64,000 nt of DNA from Symbiodinium natans (GCA_905221605.1 CAJNDS010002085.1:126001-190000), one strand, 5' to 3'; positions 30,619-39,972 are shown, counted from the first letter of the stretch. The notes: generated from the letters alone by a model not told the origin. Program-made: numbers and translations.

Positions 30619-30713
30619 CTAGGATGGCCCTTAAAACCCTCTGAAAAATCTTCCTGAAAATGATCCTCTTACACCCAAGAAGGGAAAATATAACATCCCA
30701 AGGGCCGACCTCG
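30619..30713. mobile_element. Element B, near-complete copy
   Basis: CTAGGATGGCCCTTAAAACC...AAGGGCCGACCTCG. Flanks CGCC and TGCC match in three of four bases. Possible minus-strand exons abut both sides (LDDVHYSNSPFQWTRPLNEA upstream). Confidence 0.75.
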
Positions 30714-30888
30714 TGCCTCATTTAGGGGCCGAGTCCATTGGAATGGAGAATTTGAGTAGTGTACATCATCAAGTGTGCAGGGACTGTAAGGGGACAACGG
30801 TGGTAATAACTATGACTTGGCTTCTGCAGTAGCTCAGCATTGCTTTCTTGCGCGGCTGAAAACATGCCAGCTGTTCACTTCTGAAAGA

Positions 30889-31026
30889 TACTTGGAGGCT
30901 CATGGCACTTAATATCCCATTTTTACCTGTACTTAGAGCCCAAGTACAACCACATTAGGGCACGTGAGGGGCTTGTAAGTGGGTTATCAGTACAGATATT
31001 TTTTTCAGTACCATGAACCTCCAAGT
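30889..31026. mobile_element. Element F, complete copy
   Basis: TACTTGGAGGCTCATGGCAC at the left and GTACCATGAACCTCCAAGTA at the right. Confidence 0.8.
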
Positions 31027-31381
31027 ACAGTACTCTCCGGGGTATGCTTTTCGGGTTCTATGCATCTGGACAAGGAGGAGATGCCAGAAGAAGCAGCATG
31101 CCCCACACGAAACGGATGTACAGACTTTTGGTTTAGGGTTTAGGGAAAACAGCACCCAAAGTCGACCTGACCCTGCTGGGGCTCTTCGTAGGGGCTGCAG
31201 GAAACTCCCTAAACCCTAAACCCTAAACCCTAAACCCTAAACCTCCCCGCCCCCCCTCCCCCCCCCCCCAAAAAAAAAAATCGCTTCGCAAGAAGGACCT
31301 TGAACATCCATCCCTTGTGCCCAAACCCCCCATAGATGTTTGGATGATCTTCGGGAAGCCTAAGCCTAAGCCCCTTTCTGC

Positions 31382-31432
31382 ATGCTCGTTATACAAGGCA
31401 CTTTTCTAGAATTCTTCGGCAAGCTACAGAAA
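31382..31432 (+). CDS. Possible initial exon
   Basis: Plus ATG begins MLVIQGTFLEFFGKLQK and ends CAGAAA|GTAGGT, a good donor, in phase. TAA lies four codons upstream. Confidence 0.3.
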
Positions 31433-31492
31433 GTAGGTTTGGGCTCTGAAGGAACTCCAAACCTCAACCCTAAACAACCCTAAACCCCAAAC

Positions 31493-31544
31493 CAGCATGC
31501 TGGCCTAGATTTCGCATGGGCCCGCCGAGGCTCGAGCGCATGAC
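31493..31544 (-). CDS. Candidate mini-exon
   Basis: Minus: CCCTAAACCGCAG precedes VMRSSLGGPMRNLGQHA and ends GCTG|GTTTGGGG. Both boundaries lie in telomere-like repeats. Confidence 0.4.
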
Positions 31545-31656
31545 CTGCGGTTTAGGGCTTTAGGGTACAAGTATAGGGCTTAAGCGTCTTAGGAATGTTT
31601 ACGGCTTGAGGACGCTTAGGGCTTGAGGACGCTTTAGGGTATAGGGATATCAGGGT

Positions 31657-31809
31657 TTAGGGCTTAGAAGGGAGGGGGCGAGCTTGGGTTCTGAGCGTAT
31701 GGTCACCAAGAGAAATCGAAGTTCCGGCCGTGCTGTCTTCACAAGTTGCCGACACTATGTTCTGCACCATCTCAACCCTAAGCATCGCACAAGCATTGTT
31801 AAACAGCCC
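31657..31809 (-). CDS. Candidate coding segment, 51 codons
   Basis: Minus frame GLFNNACAMLRVEMVQNIVS continues ATCEDSTAGTSISLGDHTLR to TAA. The plus strand has a 76-codon ORF here, so strand is uncertain. Confidence 0.35.
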   Translation of the reverse strand, partial: GLFNNACAMLRVEMVQNIVSATCEDSTAGTSISLGDHTLRTQARPLPSKP

Positions 31810-32205
31810 TCATATGCCTGCACTTCACCCTATGAAAGAGCCTCTAATCGCCCTAGATACCCCTGAAAAACCCTTATCGGCTTCAGCCACCTTCAACCAT
31901 CAACACCCACGGTCATCCTCTCACCCTGAAACCCTAGACCCAAAAACCCTAGACCCTTAACCCTAAACCTTCCATCCCCCCAGTGCGAAGCATCCGATGC
32001 TTGCCTGGGAGATTTCATGTTTTGAGGGAGGTTCATGGATTTTAGGGTTTGGGCTCATGGCTACAGGTAAGTGTGGGCTTAGGATTCAGAGTTTCCGGGT
32101 TTTCAGATTCTGGAAATCGAACTTCACCTATAACTGCCCATGAACCTTTACGGCGTTCGGGCCGCCGAACTATATAGGGGGATCTCAGTCAAGGACCCTA
32201 TAATT

Positions 32206-32314
32206 TCTTGGTAGCCCAGTAACCCTATTACAATAAGGGCACCCTTTCTTGGGTTGGTTACTTCAAAAGGGACCTCGAACCAACAAAAGGGAAAAGGGTA
32301 CCACTGGGCCAAGA
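32206..32314. mobile_element. Element E, complete copy
   Basis: TTCTTGGTAGCCCAGTAACCC and the inverted GGTACCACTGGGCCAAG. Confidence 0.75.
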
Positions 32315-32327
32315 TTTAGAGAACTAC

Positions 32328-32392
32328 CCAAGTGCCGGCAAGCATCTGTAAAGTAGGCTTCGTAGGTCAACTCGTCAGGGTTGAAGTTCGTG
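32328..32392 (-). CDS. Candidate exon beside element E
   Basis: Minus: GGTTGGAG precedes NFNPDELTYEAYFTDACRHL and ends TTGG|GTAGTTC. The intron would begin with 14 bases and then element E. Confidence 0.5.
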
Positions 32393-32399
32393 CTCCAAC

Positions 32400-32640
32400 C
32401 TCACTTAGGGTTTAGGGTTTAGGGTTTAGGGGGGTCGAAGTTCCTATGAAACTTACAGGGTTCGGGTATAGGCTATTTAGCGCAGACCCTGCACCTTGAA
32501 AATTACCGGTTGAGGCTCTGGGTTGCTCAGTTGAGTTCGGTTTAGGGTTTAGGGCTTAGGGCTTAGGGCTTAGGGCTTAGGGTTAGGGTTTAGGGTTTAG
32601 GGCTTAGGGTTTAGGGCTTAGGGTTTAGGGTTCAGATGTG
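32400..32640 (+). repeat. Telomere-like and CTTAGGG variant arrays
   Basis: Includes six tandem CTTAGGG units near 32555-32585. Confidence 0.85.
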
Positions 32641-32834
32641 GGTTTTGGTGGGCTTTGCACTCTGCCTGCTTAGCTTCTGTTCTGCTGGGTCGTGGATTCG
32701 TGGGCATGGTTTGGGGGTTTCGGTTTGGGGCGTTGTGCCGAAAATCAGAAGCCAAGTTGCAAACACGTTTTGGGTTTAGGGTTTAGGGTTTAGGGACAAT
32801 CGATCCTACACAGAAACTTCCGCACTCATGACTC

Positions 32835-32905
32835 ATCCTAGTGAGGGCGCGCTTTCAACTGGGGGATGCCAGAAAAGGAGCATCTTCGACCTTCATAGCC
32901 TAAGG
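32835..32905 (-). CDS. Candidate terminal exon
   Basis: Minus: ACCACAACCTTAG precedes YEGRRCSFSGIPQLKARPH and TAG. Confidence 0.35.
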
Positions 32906-32950
32906 TTGTGGTTTGGGGCTTAGGGTTTAGGATTTAGGGTTTCGGGTTTC

Positions 32951-33214
32951 AGGGGCACTATTGGTGTAGGACCGACGGCCTCCACACGGCGTCAGCTTAA
33001 CATAGCCCGGCCAAGCGCAGGCACAGAAGCACATGCCTGGTGCATTCCTGCACCAGAGTGACCTGTCTCCTGAATTCCAAACCAGCAAACCTCCGGACGC
33101 ATAAGCTCTGGTCCCGCAACCTTGACAACTTATCCCCCAAACGATAACCGTAAGGATCAGCAAAGGAACAAGCAGCACCTTCTGGTGCGCCTGGCCAAAT
33201 TGGCTGAATTGGCG
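32951..33214 (-). CDS. Candidate long exon with membrane segment and Cys-rich tail
   Basis: Minus: GTCGGTAG precedes RQFSQFGQAHQK, then a hydrophobic helix VLLVPLLILTVIVWGI, then a Cys-rich stretch CQGCG...CRN...CFCACAWPGY. About 88 open codons. Likely a membrane or secreted protein segment. No family recognised. Confidence 0.5.
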
Positions 33215-33586
33215 CTACCGACGAAGGATTTGTGTGCAGGTGCTGCAGGTTGGGATGGGAGTTTCAAGGGCTTCAAGGATTTGGGGGCGTTTCGCAACAA
33301 CCCAAACAGTAAACCCAAAATCCAAAACCTGAAATCCTAAACCCGAAAACCTAAACCCTAAACCCAAAACTCTAAGCCCTAAACCTTAAATCTTAAACGC
33401 CAAGCAATCAACCTAAACACCCAAGCCCCACTTGAAGACCCACGGGTAGCTCAAGAAAGGAAGGAGCACCACTGAACAGGGCCTTTAAGGCTTCAAGGTC
33501 TAAGATTGGGGTTAAGAGTTAAAAGGTGCACCCCTCCAGTAGAAATCCTGGTTTAGGGTTTAGGGTTTAGGGCAGGAATCCTGAAA

Positions 33587-33823
33587 ACTACTTGTTGCTC
33601 AAGTACAACACAAAGTATCAGAATACCAATACCCTTATTACCCTTTATTGGGAAGAATATTCTATCTTCTGGGAAAACAGAATATCGAAAGAATACCAGT
33701 ACCCTTGTTACCCCTTATAGGGAAGCATATCTTCTCTTATTCATTATCATATGTATTTCATTTTTTTTTTTGGGGGGGGGGGGGGGGAGGGGGGGGGGCT
33801 TTTCATGCAAAAGCAAACAGTAG
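33587..33823. mobile_element. Element A, expanded copy
   Basis: AAACTACTTGTTGCTCAAG...AATACCCTTATTACCC (interior block duplicated, about 33628 and 33690)...T10 G17...GCAAAAGCAAACAGTAG. Confidence 0.6.
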
Positions 33824-33926
33824 TAACGAGGACGTCACCGGAACAGGGCCCTTTGAGCTGGAAGAGCCCTCGCATGGCGAGATCGCATGAGAATACCGTG
33901 GGAGCTGCGCTAGCACACCCGGCCCA

Positions 33927-34009
33927 CACCTAAACCCTAAACCCTAAACCCTAAACCCTAAACCCCAAACCCTAAACCCTAAACCCTAAACCCTAAACCC
34001 TAAACCCTG
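33927..34009 (-). repeat. Telomere-like array (CCCTAAA)n
   Basis: About eleven units, one CCCCAAA. Confidence 0.95.
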
Positions 34010-34080
34010 ACCCCCCCCCCAAAGCATCCCGAACACTCCTCACCCTAACCAAAAAAGGCTCCTGAACTGAGCTCGTAAAA

Positions 34081-34128
34081 TCTGGAAATCTGCCCTGAAG
34101 CCTTCTTTTGTCTCATGCGAAACATAGT
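34081..34128 (-). CDS. Candidate exon 3' of an element B intron
   Basis: Minus: starts directly after GATCCTAG of element B and reads TMFRMRQKKASGQISRFYEL, ending TTTTG|GTTAGGG further on (near 34046). See the element B copy at 34129-34246. Confidence 0.35.
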
Positions 34129-34246
34129 CTAGGATCGCCCTTACACATACTTCTCCGATAACCAGGGGAAATGGCCAGACTTTCCTGAGTATGATCCTCT
34201 TAACACGAATGAGGGAAAGTATAGAATGTCCCAAGGGCCTACATCG
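34129..34246. mobile_element. Element B, larger divergent copy, possible intron
   Basis: CTAGGATCGCCC...GGGCCTACATCG flanked by TAGT on both sides. On the minus strand it reads GAT|GTAGGCCC...CGATCCTAG|ACT, a GT-AG unit of 114 bp with open frames on both sides. Confidence 0.75.
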
Positions 34247-34466
34247 TAGTAATAGTCATAGGAGTCAAAATAGGGCAATAGATCACTAGCAAAAGGATGA
34301 CAATAGCAACGACGATAGAATAGAATGTTGGTAGTTCATGGTTCGCAAGTCGTAAGCATTTCGCACCTAGCAATGAGCAATCAGGAAAGAGCACCTGGAA
34401 AGAATGTTTTGTCAAAGCAGGAATTCACGCATCCATTACATTGCAAGTCCAAAACAAGCATTATTT

Positions 34467-34570
34467 CTTGGGATGTTCCACCTTTTTTGCTAACAGTCCT
34501 CCATAGGGATGAAAATAGGGGGTACGTTCTATAATCCGGATTAAGGAGCTGTTAGTGTAAGGGGGAACCC
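34467..34570. mobile_element. Element C, divergent copy
   Basis: CTTGGGATGTTCCACC...GCTAACAGTCCTCCATAGGG...GCTGTTAGTGTAAGGGGGAAC. Confidence 0.7.
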
Positions 34571-34655
34571 TAAACATCCATAAACCCTAAACCCTAAAGC
34601 CTAAACCCTAAACCCTAAACCCTAGCCCTAAACCCTAAACCCTTAAGGATGCCAC

Positions 34656-34741
34656 CGTGTGCCTTGGTGGTAGTCACGGTCGCTGAGAGGCCCGCGAGCT
34701 CGGTCCATCGGTCCTCTTCAACTGCCGATGCCTCTTTCATC
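34656..34741 (-). CDS. Candidate exon between opposed arrays
   Basis: Minus: CCGCTTCTCTGCGAG precedes MKEASAVEEDRWTELAGLSA and TVTTTKAH, ending ACACG|GTGGC. Acidic helical start. CCCTAAA left, TTTAGGG right. Confidence 0.55.
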
Positions 34742-34761
34742 CTCGCAGAGAAGCGGCATAG

Positions 34762-34835
34762 GGTTTAGGGTTTAGGGTTTAGGGTTTAGGGTTTAGGGTT
34801 TAGGGTTTAGGGTTTAGGGTTTAGGGTTTAGGGTT
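34762..34835 (+). repeat. Telomere-like array (TTTAGGG)n
   Basis: About ten perfect units. Confidence 0.95.
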
Positions 34836-34839
34836 CTTA

Positions 34840-35470
34840 GAACCTTGGGGACAAGAGAACCCTAAAAGGGTTTATGGTTCATATTACCTTAATAGGGATT
34901 ATCGTAGTGCAGGGTGTATGGCTTCGGGGGGGGGGGGGGGGGGCGGGAGGTTATTTTATTATACTTATAGCGGGAGGTTATTATAGTATACTTATAAAGA
35001 GGCCATAAGGGAACACCAAATTATTCCAACCCCTACATTAGGCTCTAGAGTTCATAGGCTTAGGGTTGCTGCTCACATTTAATTTGGTTCAGGGTTGAGG
35101 GTAGGGGTAGGGCCTTAGCTGATTAGAATAAGAGTTTTGGGAAGTGAGATTACAACGATATGAGGATCAGAAGCGGCCATGTTGGCGCAATGGCTTAGGG
35201 TTGGGGTTTGCAGGGTCAGTTGGCGCAGGGCTGAAAGCGGAAATCTTCAGGGATAGGGGCTGACAGGATCTGGAGATACAGACAGCTGTTGCTATGATTG
35301 CGTATAACTATCACTCTGTGGAGTTCGGTTGTTATGCTTGAGTTGAACTTTAGCGGGTTTAGGGATATATAAGTAGCGATGGCAGTTCAAAGCCAATTGC
35401 CATTGTATCTACCACGACAACGTCGGCAAGAAACTGATAACGCTACCTGGCAAAACACAGCAGTCGAAGA
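34840..35470. other. No gene seen
   Basis: Contains a G18 tract near 34928 and a direct repeat GCGGGAGGTTATT.TA.TATACTTATA (about 34945 and 34970), then unique sequence without a convincing frame. Confidence 0.5.
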
Positions 35471-35632
35471 CAGAAGCTACCCTAAACCCTAAACCCTAAA
35501 CCCTAAACCCTAAACAATCACCCTGGGATACCTTCTTTGACAGCAATGACGCCAGCAACCAAAGATGGTTCCACGACCACTGCACCCTAAACCTTAAACC
35601 CTACACCCTCTCTCCTAAATCCTAAACCCTAG

Positions 35633-35765
35633 ATGGAGCACACCTCGATTTCATGACCAACTTCCGGGCGCCAATCCCCAAAACCATCGAGTGGCTAAAA
35701 GCTCTACAACGCCATCTCCTGCCTGAAGGGTCCAGAAACGGAGCCGGCGGGGAGCCTGCAACTGA
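35633..35765 (+). CDS. Candidate exon
   Basis: Plus: CCTAAACCCTAG precedes AHLDFMTNFRAPIPKTIEWL and KALQRHLLPEGSRN, ending ACTGA|GTGTTT. The minus strand is open as well. Confidence 0.45.
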
Positions 35766-35837
35766 GTGTTTGTGGCCATCCCGTTCGCAGACGCCCTAAA
35801 CCCTAAACCCTAAACCCTAAACCCTAAACCCTAAACC

Positions 35838-35913
35838 CTTTTTGGGTTAAAGGGCCTTAGAAGGGAACCTAAACCCGACAAGAAGGGGAATAAGGGTCTA
35901 CTCCCGGTTCTAG
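35838..35913. mobile_element. Element D, right part
   Basis: TTTTTGGGTTAAAGGGCC...AAGGGTCTACTCCCGGTTCTAG. The left end is replaced by a CCCTAAA array. Confidence 0.6.
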
Positions 35914-35933
35914 CCACCTGTCCCTTTTTGCAC

Positions 35934-35973
35934 CTGGTCTCCATCGACTCAAGCAGGACGAAGACGCGGGCTT
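35934..35973 (-). CDS. Candidate mini-exon
   Basis: Minus: TTTCGGGGCAG precedes ARVFVLLESMET and ends ACCAG|GTGCAA. Confidence 0.4.
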
Positions 35974-35995
35974 CTGCCCCGAAACCCGAAAACCG

Positions 35996-36072
35996 AAAAC
36001 CCTAAACCCTAAACCCTAAACCCTAAACCCTAAACCCTAAACCCTAAACCCTAAACCCCCAAACCCCCAAAC
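35996..36072 (-). repeat. Telomere-like array (CCCTAAA)n
   Basis: About ten units, then CCCCCAAA variants. Confidence 0.95.
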
Positions 36073-36187
36073 CACTTGGGCCAAGCCTTAGGAGGCCCAG
36101 CTGCCGCGGGGCGGCATCGAGGTGGCAGACGCGCGTCTGACCTGGGCTTTGGGGCTTCTTCAGGGCCTCCTTGAAACAGGGCTCATT
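36073..36187 (-). CDS. Candidate exon exactly bounded by arrays
   Basis: Minus: CCCTAAACTTCAG precedes NEPCFKEALKKPQSPGQTRV and CHLDAAPRQLGLLRLGPS, ending AGTG|GTTTGGGGG. 38 codons. The acceptor tract and the donor are both made of telomere-like repeat. Confidence 0.6.
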
Positions 36188-36290
36188 CTGAAGTTTAGGG
36201 TTTAGGGTTTAGGGAGTTTGGAGTTTAGGGTTTAGGGTTTAGGGTTCAGGGTTTAGGGTTTAGGGTTTAGGGTTTAGGGCGGCTTGGAGG

Positions 36291-36402
36291 TTCCTGGGTA
36301 GCTACAAGTGGGGCTATACGTAGGGTAACTGTACTTATAACTGGCTGTAACCCTCTTCAGATATAACCCTACTTATAACTACCCATGATCCTTCAAGCAG
36401 GG
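36291..36402. mobile_element. Element F, complete copy
   Basis: CTTGGAGGTTCCTGGGTAGC ... AACTACCCATGATCCTTCAAG. Confidence 0.75.
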
Positions 36403-36486
36403 TTGCCGAATTCTACCGTTTCCGGGTGCCCTCCTCAGGAATGGTAGGGCCTTGATGTTTTCTGTTTTTTTGTTGGTGGGTGGACG

Positions 36487-36590
36487 AGACCCAAGAGCAA
36501 CCTAGGCCTGTTGGGTCTAAAGGGGCTTATAAGGGAACCCAAACCCTGAAAAAAAGGGAACAAGGGTAACAAGGGTCTACTGGTCCTGAG
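36487..36590. mobile_element. Element D, complete copy
   Basis: GAGACCCAAGAGCAACCTAGG...GGGTCTACTGGTCCTGAG. Confidence 0.65.
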
Positions 36591-36647
36591 TGAGAGGTTT
36601 TTGTACCTAAACCCTAAACCCTAAACCCTAAACCCTAAACCCTAAAT

Positions 36648-36732
36648 AGGGATTCTTCGTGGGAAACGCCAAGGGGCCCTCTTCAGCTGTCACGGCTGCC
36701 CTCACCTGGCGCAGCGCTCCACTGCTCAAGAA
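36648..36732 (-). CDS. Candidate exon
   Basis: Minus: GGTTCTTGAG precedes SGALRQVRAAVTAEEGPLAF. An internal CCAG|GTGAGG donor could end it earlier. Confidence 0.4.
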
Positions 36733-36801
36733 CCCCCCTAAACCCTAAACCCTAAACCCTAAACCCTAAACCCTAAACCCTAAACCCTAAACTTCCCCAG
36801 A

Positions 36802-36864
36802 AGAGTGAGAAGGGGATTTTGTTGATCCACTTTTTGGGTGTTCCTAAGCAAATAGTAGATGGAA
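36802..36864. mobile_element. Element A, right end
   Basis: CACTTTTTGGGTGTTCCTAAGCAAATAGTAG. Confidence 0.55.
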
Positions 36865-37111
36865 TCCTACCCATCCCAGCCCTGTTTAGGTTGCACATCG
36901 GGCTACCATGATGTACCCAAAATACCGAGATCCAGAATAGGAACCCCAGAAAACAGGCATTCTTTCGGAACCCCTCAGGAAAGCCCTAAGCCCTAACACC
37001 CAGCTCTACTCTCTGGGCACCGGAGTACAGAGAAAAAACTCAACAACTTGGCGTCAACCTCAAACAGCCGTAGCTGAGTTAGGATGTTCACCCTTATACC
37101 TACACCCTCTT

Positions 37112-37317
37112 TCACGTCAAGTCGTCCGGGCGTCGTAAGGCAAATTCCGTGCGGCGCGCCATTAAACTCAATTGCCGGGCCTCGCTGAAACTCTTAAACT
37201 CATCTAAACTCCTCCCTTTTAAATCATATAAACCACGTGAAACCGTGTAAAGAGAAACAAAAATAGCTTCGACTGTTGGGGGGAGGCCCCCCACACTAAA
37301 GAGGGTCTAACATTCTG
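37112..37317. repeat. Dispersed repeat K, copy 2
   Basis: Homologous to 22526-22722. On minus it carries a 60-codon ORF ending RRPDDLT. Confidence 0.7.
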
Positions 37318-37370
37318 CTCGCATGATGGGGAACATCCCAATAGTTTTGGGTTCAGGGGGCTTCCTACAC

Positions 37371-37429
37371 CATCTTTCAACAACCACGGCCCCAGAAACC
37401 CATGCGGCAAGCTGGTAAAACATCAAGCC
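37371..37429 (-). CDS. Candidate exon
   Basis: Minus: AATTCTGCGTAG precedes GLMFYQLAAWVSGAVVVER and ends AGATG|GTGTAGG. Confidence 0.4.
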
Positions 37430-37484
37430 CTACGCAGAATTAGGGCTTAGGTCCTGTCTTTAACCCTATACGCCCTAAACACAC

Positions 37485-37543
37485 GAAGTCCAGGCCTCGT
37501 AGAGGTGTGGACCCTCCTGCGGGTCGTCCATGATAGTCATGAC
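37485..37543 (-). CDS. Candidate exon bounded by arrays
   Basis: Minus: CTGCTTCGCTGCCCCAG (pyrimidine-rich) precedes VMTIMDDPQEGPHLYEAWT and ends ACTTC|GTGTGTTTAGGG. Confidence 0.55.
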
Positions 37544-37586
37544 CTGGGGCAGCGAAGCAGGGTTTAGGGTTTAGGGTTAGGATTTA

Positions 37587-37733
37587 CGGTAATGTCCCAA
37601 ACTTTCCCAAGGTCCTCAGCCCCACCCCCTCTCCCCCTAAACTCTTTTCGGGCGTTTCGGTGGGCTTCGGTATAGGAGTCCGAGAGGCGGCCACGCGCTT
37701 GAGGCCCTTCTGCATGGCGCCTCGGCCACCATG
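37587..37733 (-). CDS. Candidate exon
   Basis: Minus: CAAACCACAAG precedes HGGRGAMQKGLKRVAASRTP and IPKPTETPEKS. The frame stays open to TAA at 37587. Its acceptor lies at the edge of the 289 bp duplication. Confidence 0.5.
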
Positions 37734-37736
37734 CTT

Positions 37737-38275
37737 GTGGTTTGAGGTTAGGGGTTTAGGGTTTAGGGTTTAGGGTTTAGGGTTTAGGGTTTAGGATTTA
37801 GGGTTTAGGGGTCCGGGTTTAGGGTCCTTGTGGGATGTTTAGGGTTTAACTGCACACATTCGGACAAGCCAGCGGAGGCACGTACCGTCTCAGGGGCTGA
37901 TTGAAGGCTTCGGGTTTTTTCGGGTTTTAGGGAGGTTCTAAACCCTAAACCCTAAACCCTAAACCCTAAACCCTAAACCCTAAACCGTAAGCCCTAAACC
38001 CTAAACTCCTTAAGCCCCGAAACCCGTGGTTTGAGGTTAGGGGTTTAGGATTTAGGGTTTAGGGGTCCGGGTTTAGGGTCCTTGGGGGATGTTTAGGGTT
38101 TAACTGCACACATTCGGACAAGCCAGCGGAGGCACGTACCGTCTCAGGGGCTGATTGAAGGCTTAGGGTTTTTTCGGATTTTAGGGAGGTTCTAAACCCT
38201 AAACCCTAAACCCTAAACCCTAAACCCTAAACCCTAAACCCTAAACCCTAAACCCTAAACCTTAAACCCTAAGTG
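37737..38275. repeat. 289 bp tandem duplication
   Basis: Two copies (from 37737 and from 38026) share GTGGTTTGAGGTTAGGGG, GTCCGGGTTTAGGGTCCTTG, ACTGCACACATTCGGACAAG and GGCACGTACCGTCTCAGGGG. They differ by a few substitutions and by heptamer number. Confidence 0.95.
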
Positions 38276-38277
38276 AC

Positions 38278-38346
38278 ATGAGTTTCCGGAAGCCGGGAGG
38301 TGGCACATCGAGGTCAATTCGGGGGATGTCGGGGCGGGGGCAGTCT
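38278..38346 (-). CDS. Candidate exon bounded by arrays
   Basis: Minus: CCCTTCGTGGTGTTGCAG precedes TAPAPTSPELTSMCHLPASG and ends CTCAT|GTCACTTAGGG. Confidence 0.45.
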
Positions 38347-38740
38347 CTGCAACACCACGAAGGGTTTAGGTTTTGGGGTTTAGGGTTTAGGGTTTAGGGT
38401 TTAGGAAAGACATGTCACGCTACTCCGACTTCTCCAGTTGGGGAAATGAAAGCCACTTGAACCAATGGAACCCCCCTAACAAAACCCTCTTGAGCCCCTT
38501 TTGTCCCCTAAACCCATGAACCCTGAGACCCCTAAGCCCTAACCCATAAACCCTTTTAAGGCCTGAAACCCTTGCCCTGTTAAACCCTTAAACCCCTAAA
38601 CCCTAAACCGCCCCCATGAGGCCCCTGAAGCCCTAAACTTTGGATTCAGGGGCGGATTGACTGGAGACCTAAACCCTAACTCAACCCTAACCCTAAACCC
38701 TAAACCCTAAACCCTAAGCCCTAAACCCTAAACCCTAAAC

Positions 38741-38817
38741 TTCGGATCCAGGGGCGGACTGACTGGAGACCGAAATGCTCGGGATCCAATGGCTGGCCAT
38801 CGCGGAAGATGCTAAAC
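38741..38817 (-). CDS. Candidate exon, 3' end duplicated nearby
   Basis: Minus: CTCCGGCCGACAG precedes ASSAMASHWIPSISVSSQSA and ends GATCCGAA|GTTTAGGG. The last ~35 bp with its donor occur again at about 38637-38671. Confidence 0.5.
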
Positions 38818-38976
38818 CTGTCGGCCGGAGTTTTGGGTTAGGGATTAGGGGGGTTTAGGGTTTAGGGTTTAGGGTTTAGGGTTTAGGCCTTAGGGCTGAA
38901 GATTAGGGGTTCTGGTTAGGGTTATATGGGCTGCTTAAGGGTTTTAAGGGTTTTGAGGTTTCAGGGTCTTCAGGGT

Positions 38977-39035
38977 TTACGGGATCTCAGGGGTCCAATT
39001 GTAGTGCCGCCGTGGAAACACGTACTCCCAAAACC
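38977..39035 (-). CDS. Candidate terminal exon
   Basis: Minus: ACGACTCAACAG precedes FWEYVFPRRHYNWTPEIP then TAA. Confidence 0.45.
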
Positions 39036-39251
39036 CTGTTGAGTCGTTTAGGGTTTAGGGTTTGGGGTTGGGGGTTTAGGGCTTGGTTGAGTATGGTTGT
39101 TTGGTAGCTAAAGCCTGTTTGGTACCTAAACCTTGGGTACTGAACAGTCTTTGCAGGGACAAGAATGTACATGTATACATATCTATGTAGGTATGTATGT
39201 ATGTATGTATGTAAGTATAATGTATGTCTGTGTGTGTTTTCTTATTTGTAG

Positions 39252-39295
39252 GCTCCCAATATGGCCAAGTATGAAACTTTCGATAGACTTCTTAG
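39252..39295 (+). CDS. Candidate exon with excellent acceptor
   Basis: Plus: GTTTTCTTATTTGTAG precedes APNMAKYETFDRLL and ends TTAG|GTACAG. Minus frames are also open. Confidence 0.35.
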
Positions 39296-39692
39296 GTACA
39301 GTAAGCTACAAAGAAGTAGTACGCCCAGAAGCTCCTCAAAACCATCATCGGGGTTTAGGGGGTTTGGGGGGTTTAGGGTTGAGGAATTTCAGGGTTCAGG
39401 GTTTCATCGCTCAGGGTTTTCGGGTTTTCAAGGTCAACCGCTTGGGCTTGCACGGCCGTTTAGGTTTAGGGCTTTTAGAGCTAACTGTAGGGTTTAGGGT
39501 TTACGGACTCCGGATTTTAAAGATGCAAGTTAGCCTTAGGACTTTTGATCTCCGAGGTGTTCGTGAGTCTGACGCCTTGGCCATCGGGGTTTAGGGCTTC
39601 GGGTTTAGTGCCGAGGGTATTCTTTCGGCTGCAGGGTTGAGGGTCCCGCAGCCCTAGCCCTAGCCCTAAACCCGAAACCCTAAACCCTAAAC

Positions 39693-39816
39693 TCCTTAAG
39701 CTCCCCACTCCCAGGAACCGCCGAGCTTGCCTCCCTCGCGTCATCTCGTCGGACCACAGCGCGGTGTAGCGGATCGTGCAGAAAACCAGAACCTGGCACC
39801 CGCGCGCGCTTGGGCC
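39693..39816 (-). CDS. Candidate exon bounded by array
   Basis: Minus: GCAGGCTTGAG precedes PKRARVPGSGFLHDPLHRAV and VRRDDAREASSAVPGSGELK, ending AAGGA|GTTTAGGG. Confidence 0.5.
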
Positions 39817-39972
39817 CTCAAGCCTGCAAGCTCTTAACCCTAGGGTTTAGGGTTTAGGGTTAGCACTTAACCCGAAAACACTGAACCCTAACAACCTTCT
39901 CGCAACCCTAGAACCCTAGAACCCTAAAACTCTAAACCCTAAAACCCTACACGGGCTTAGGGTGACCAGAAC

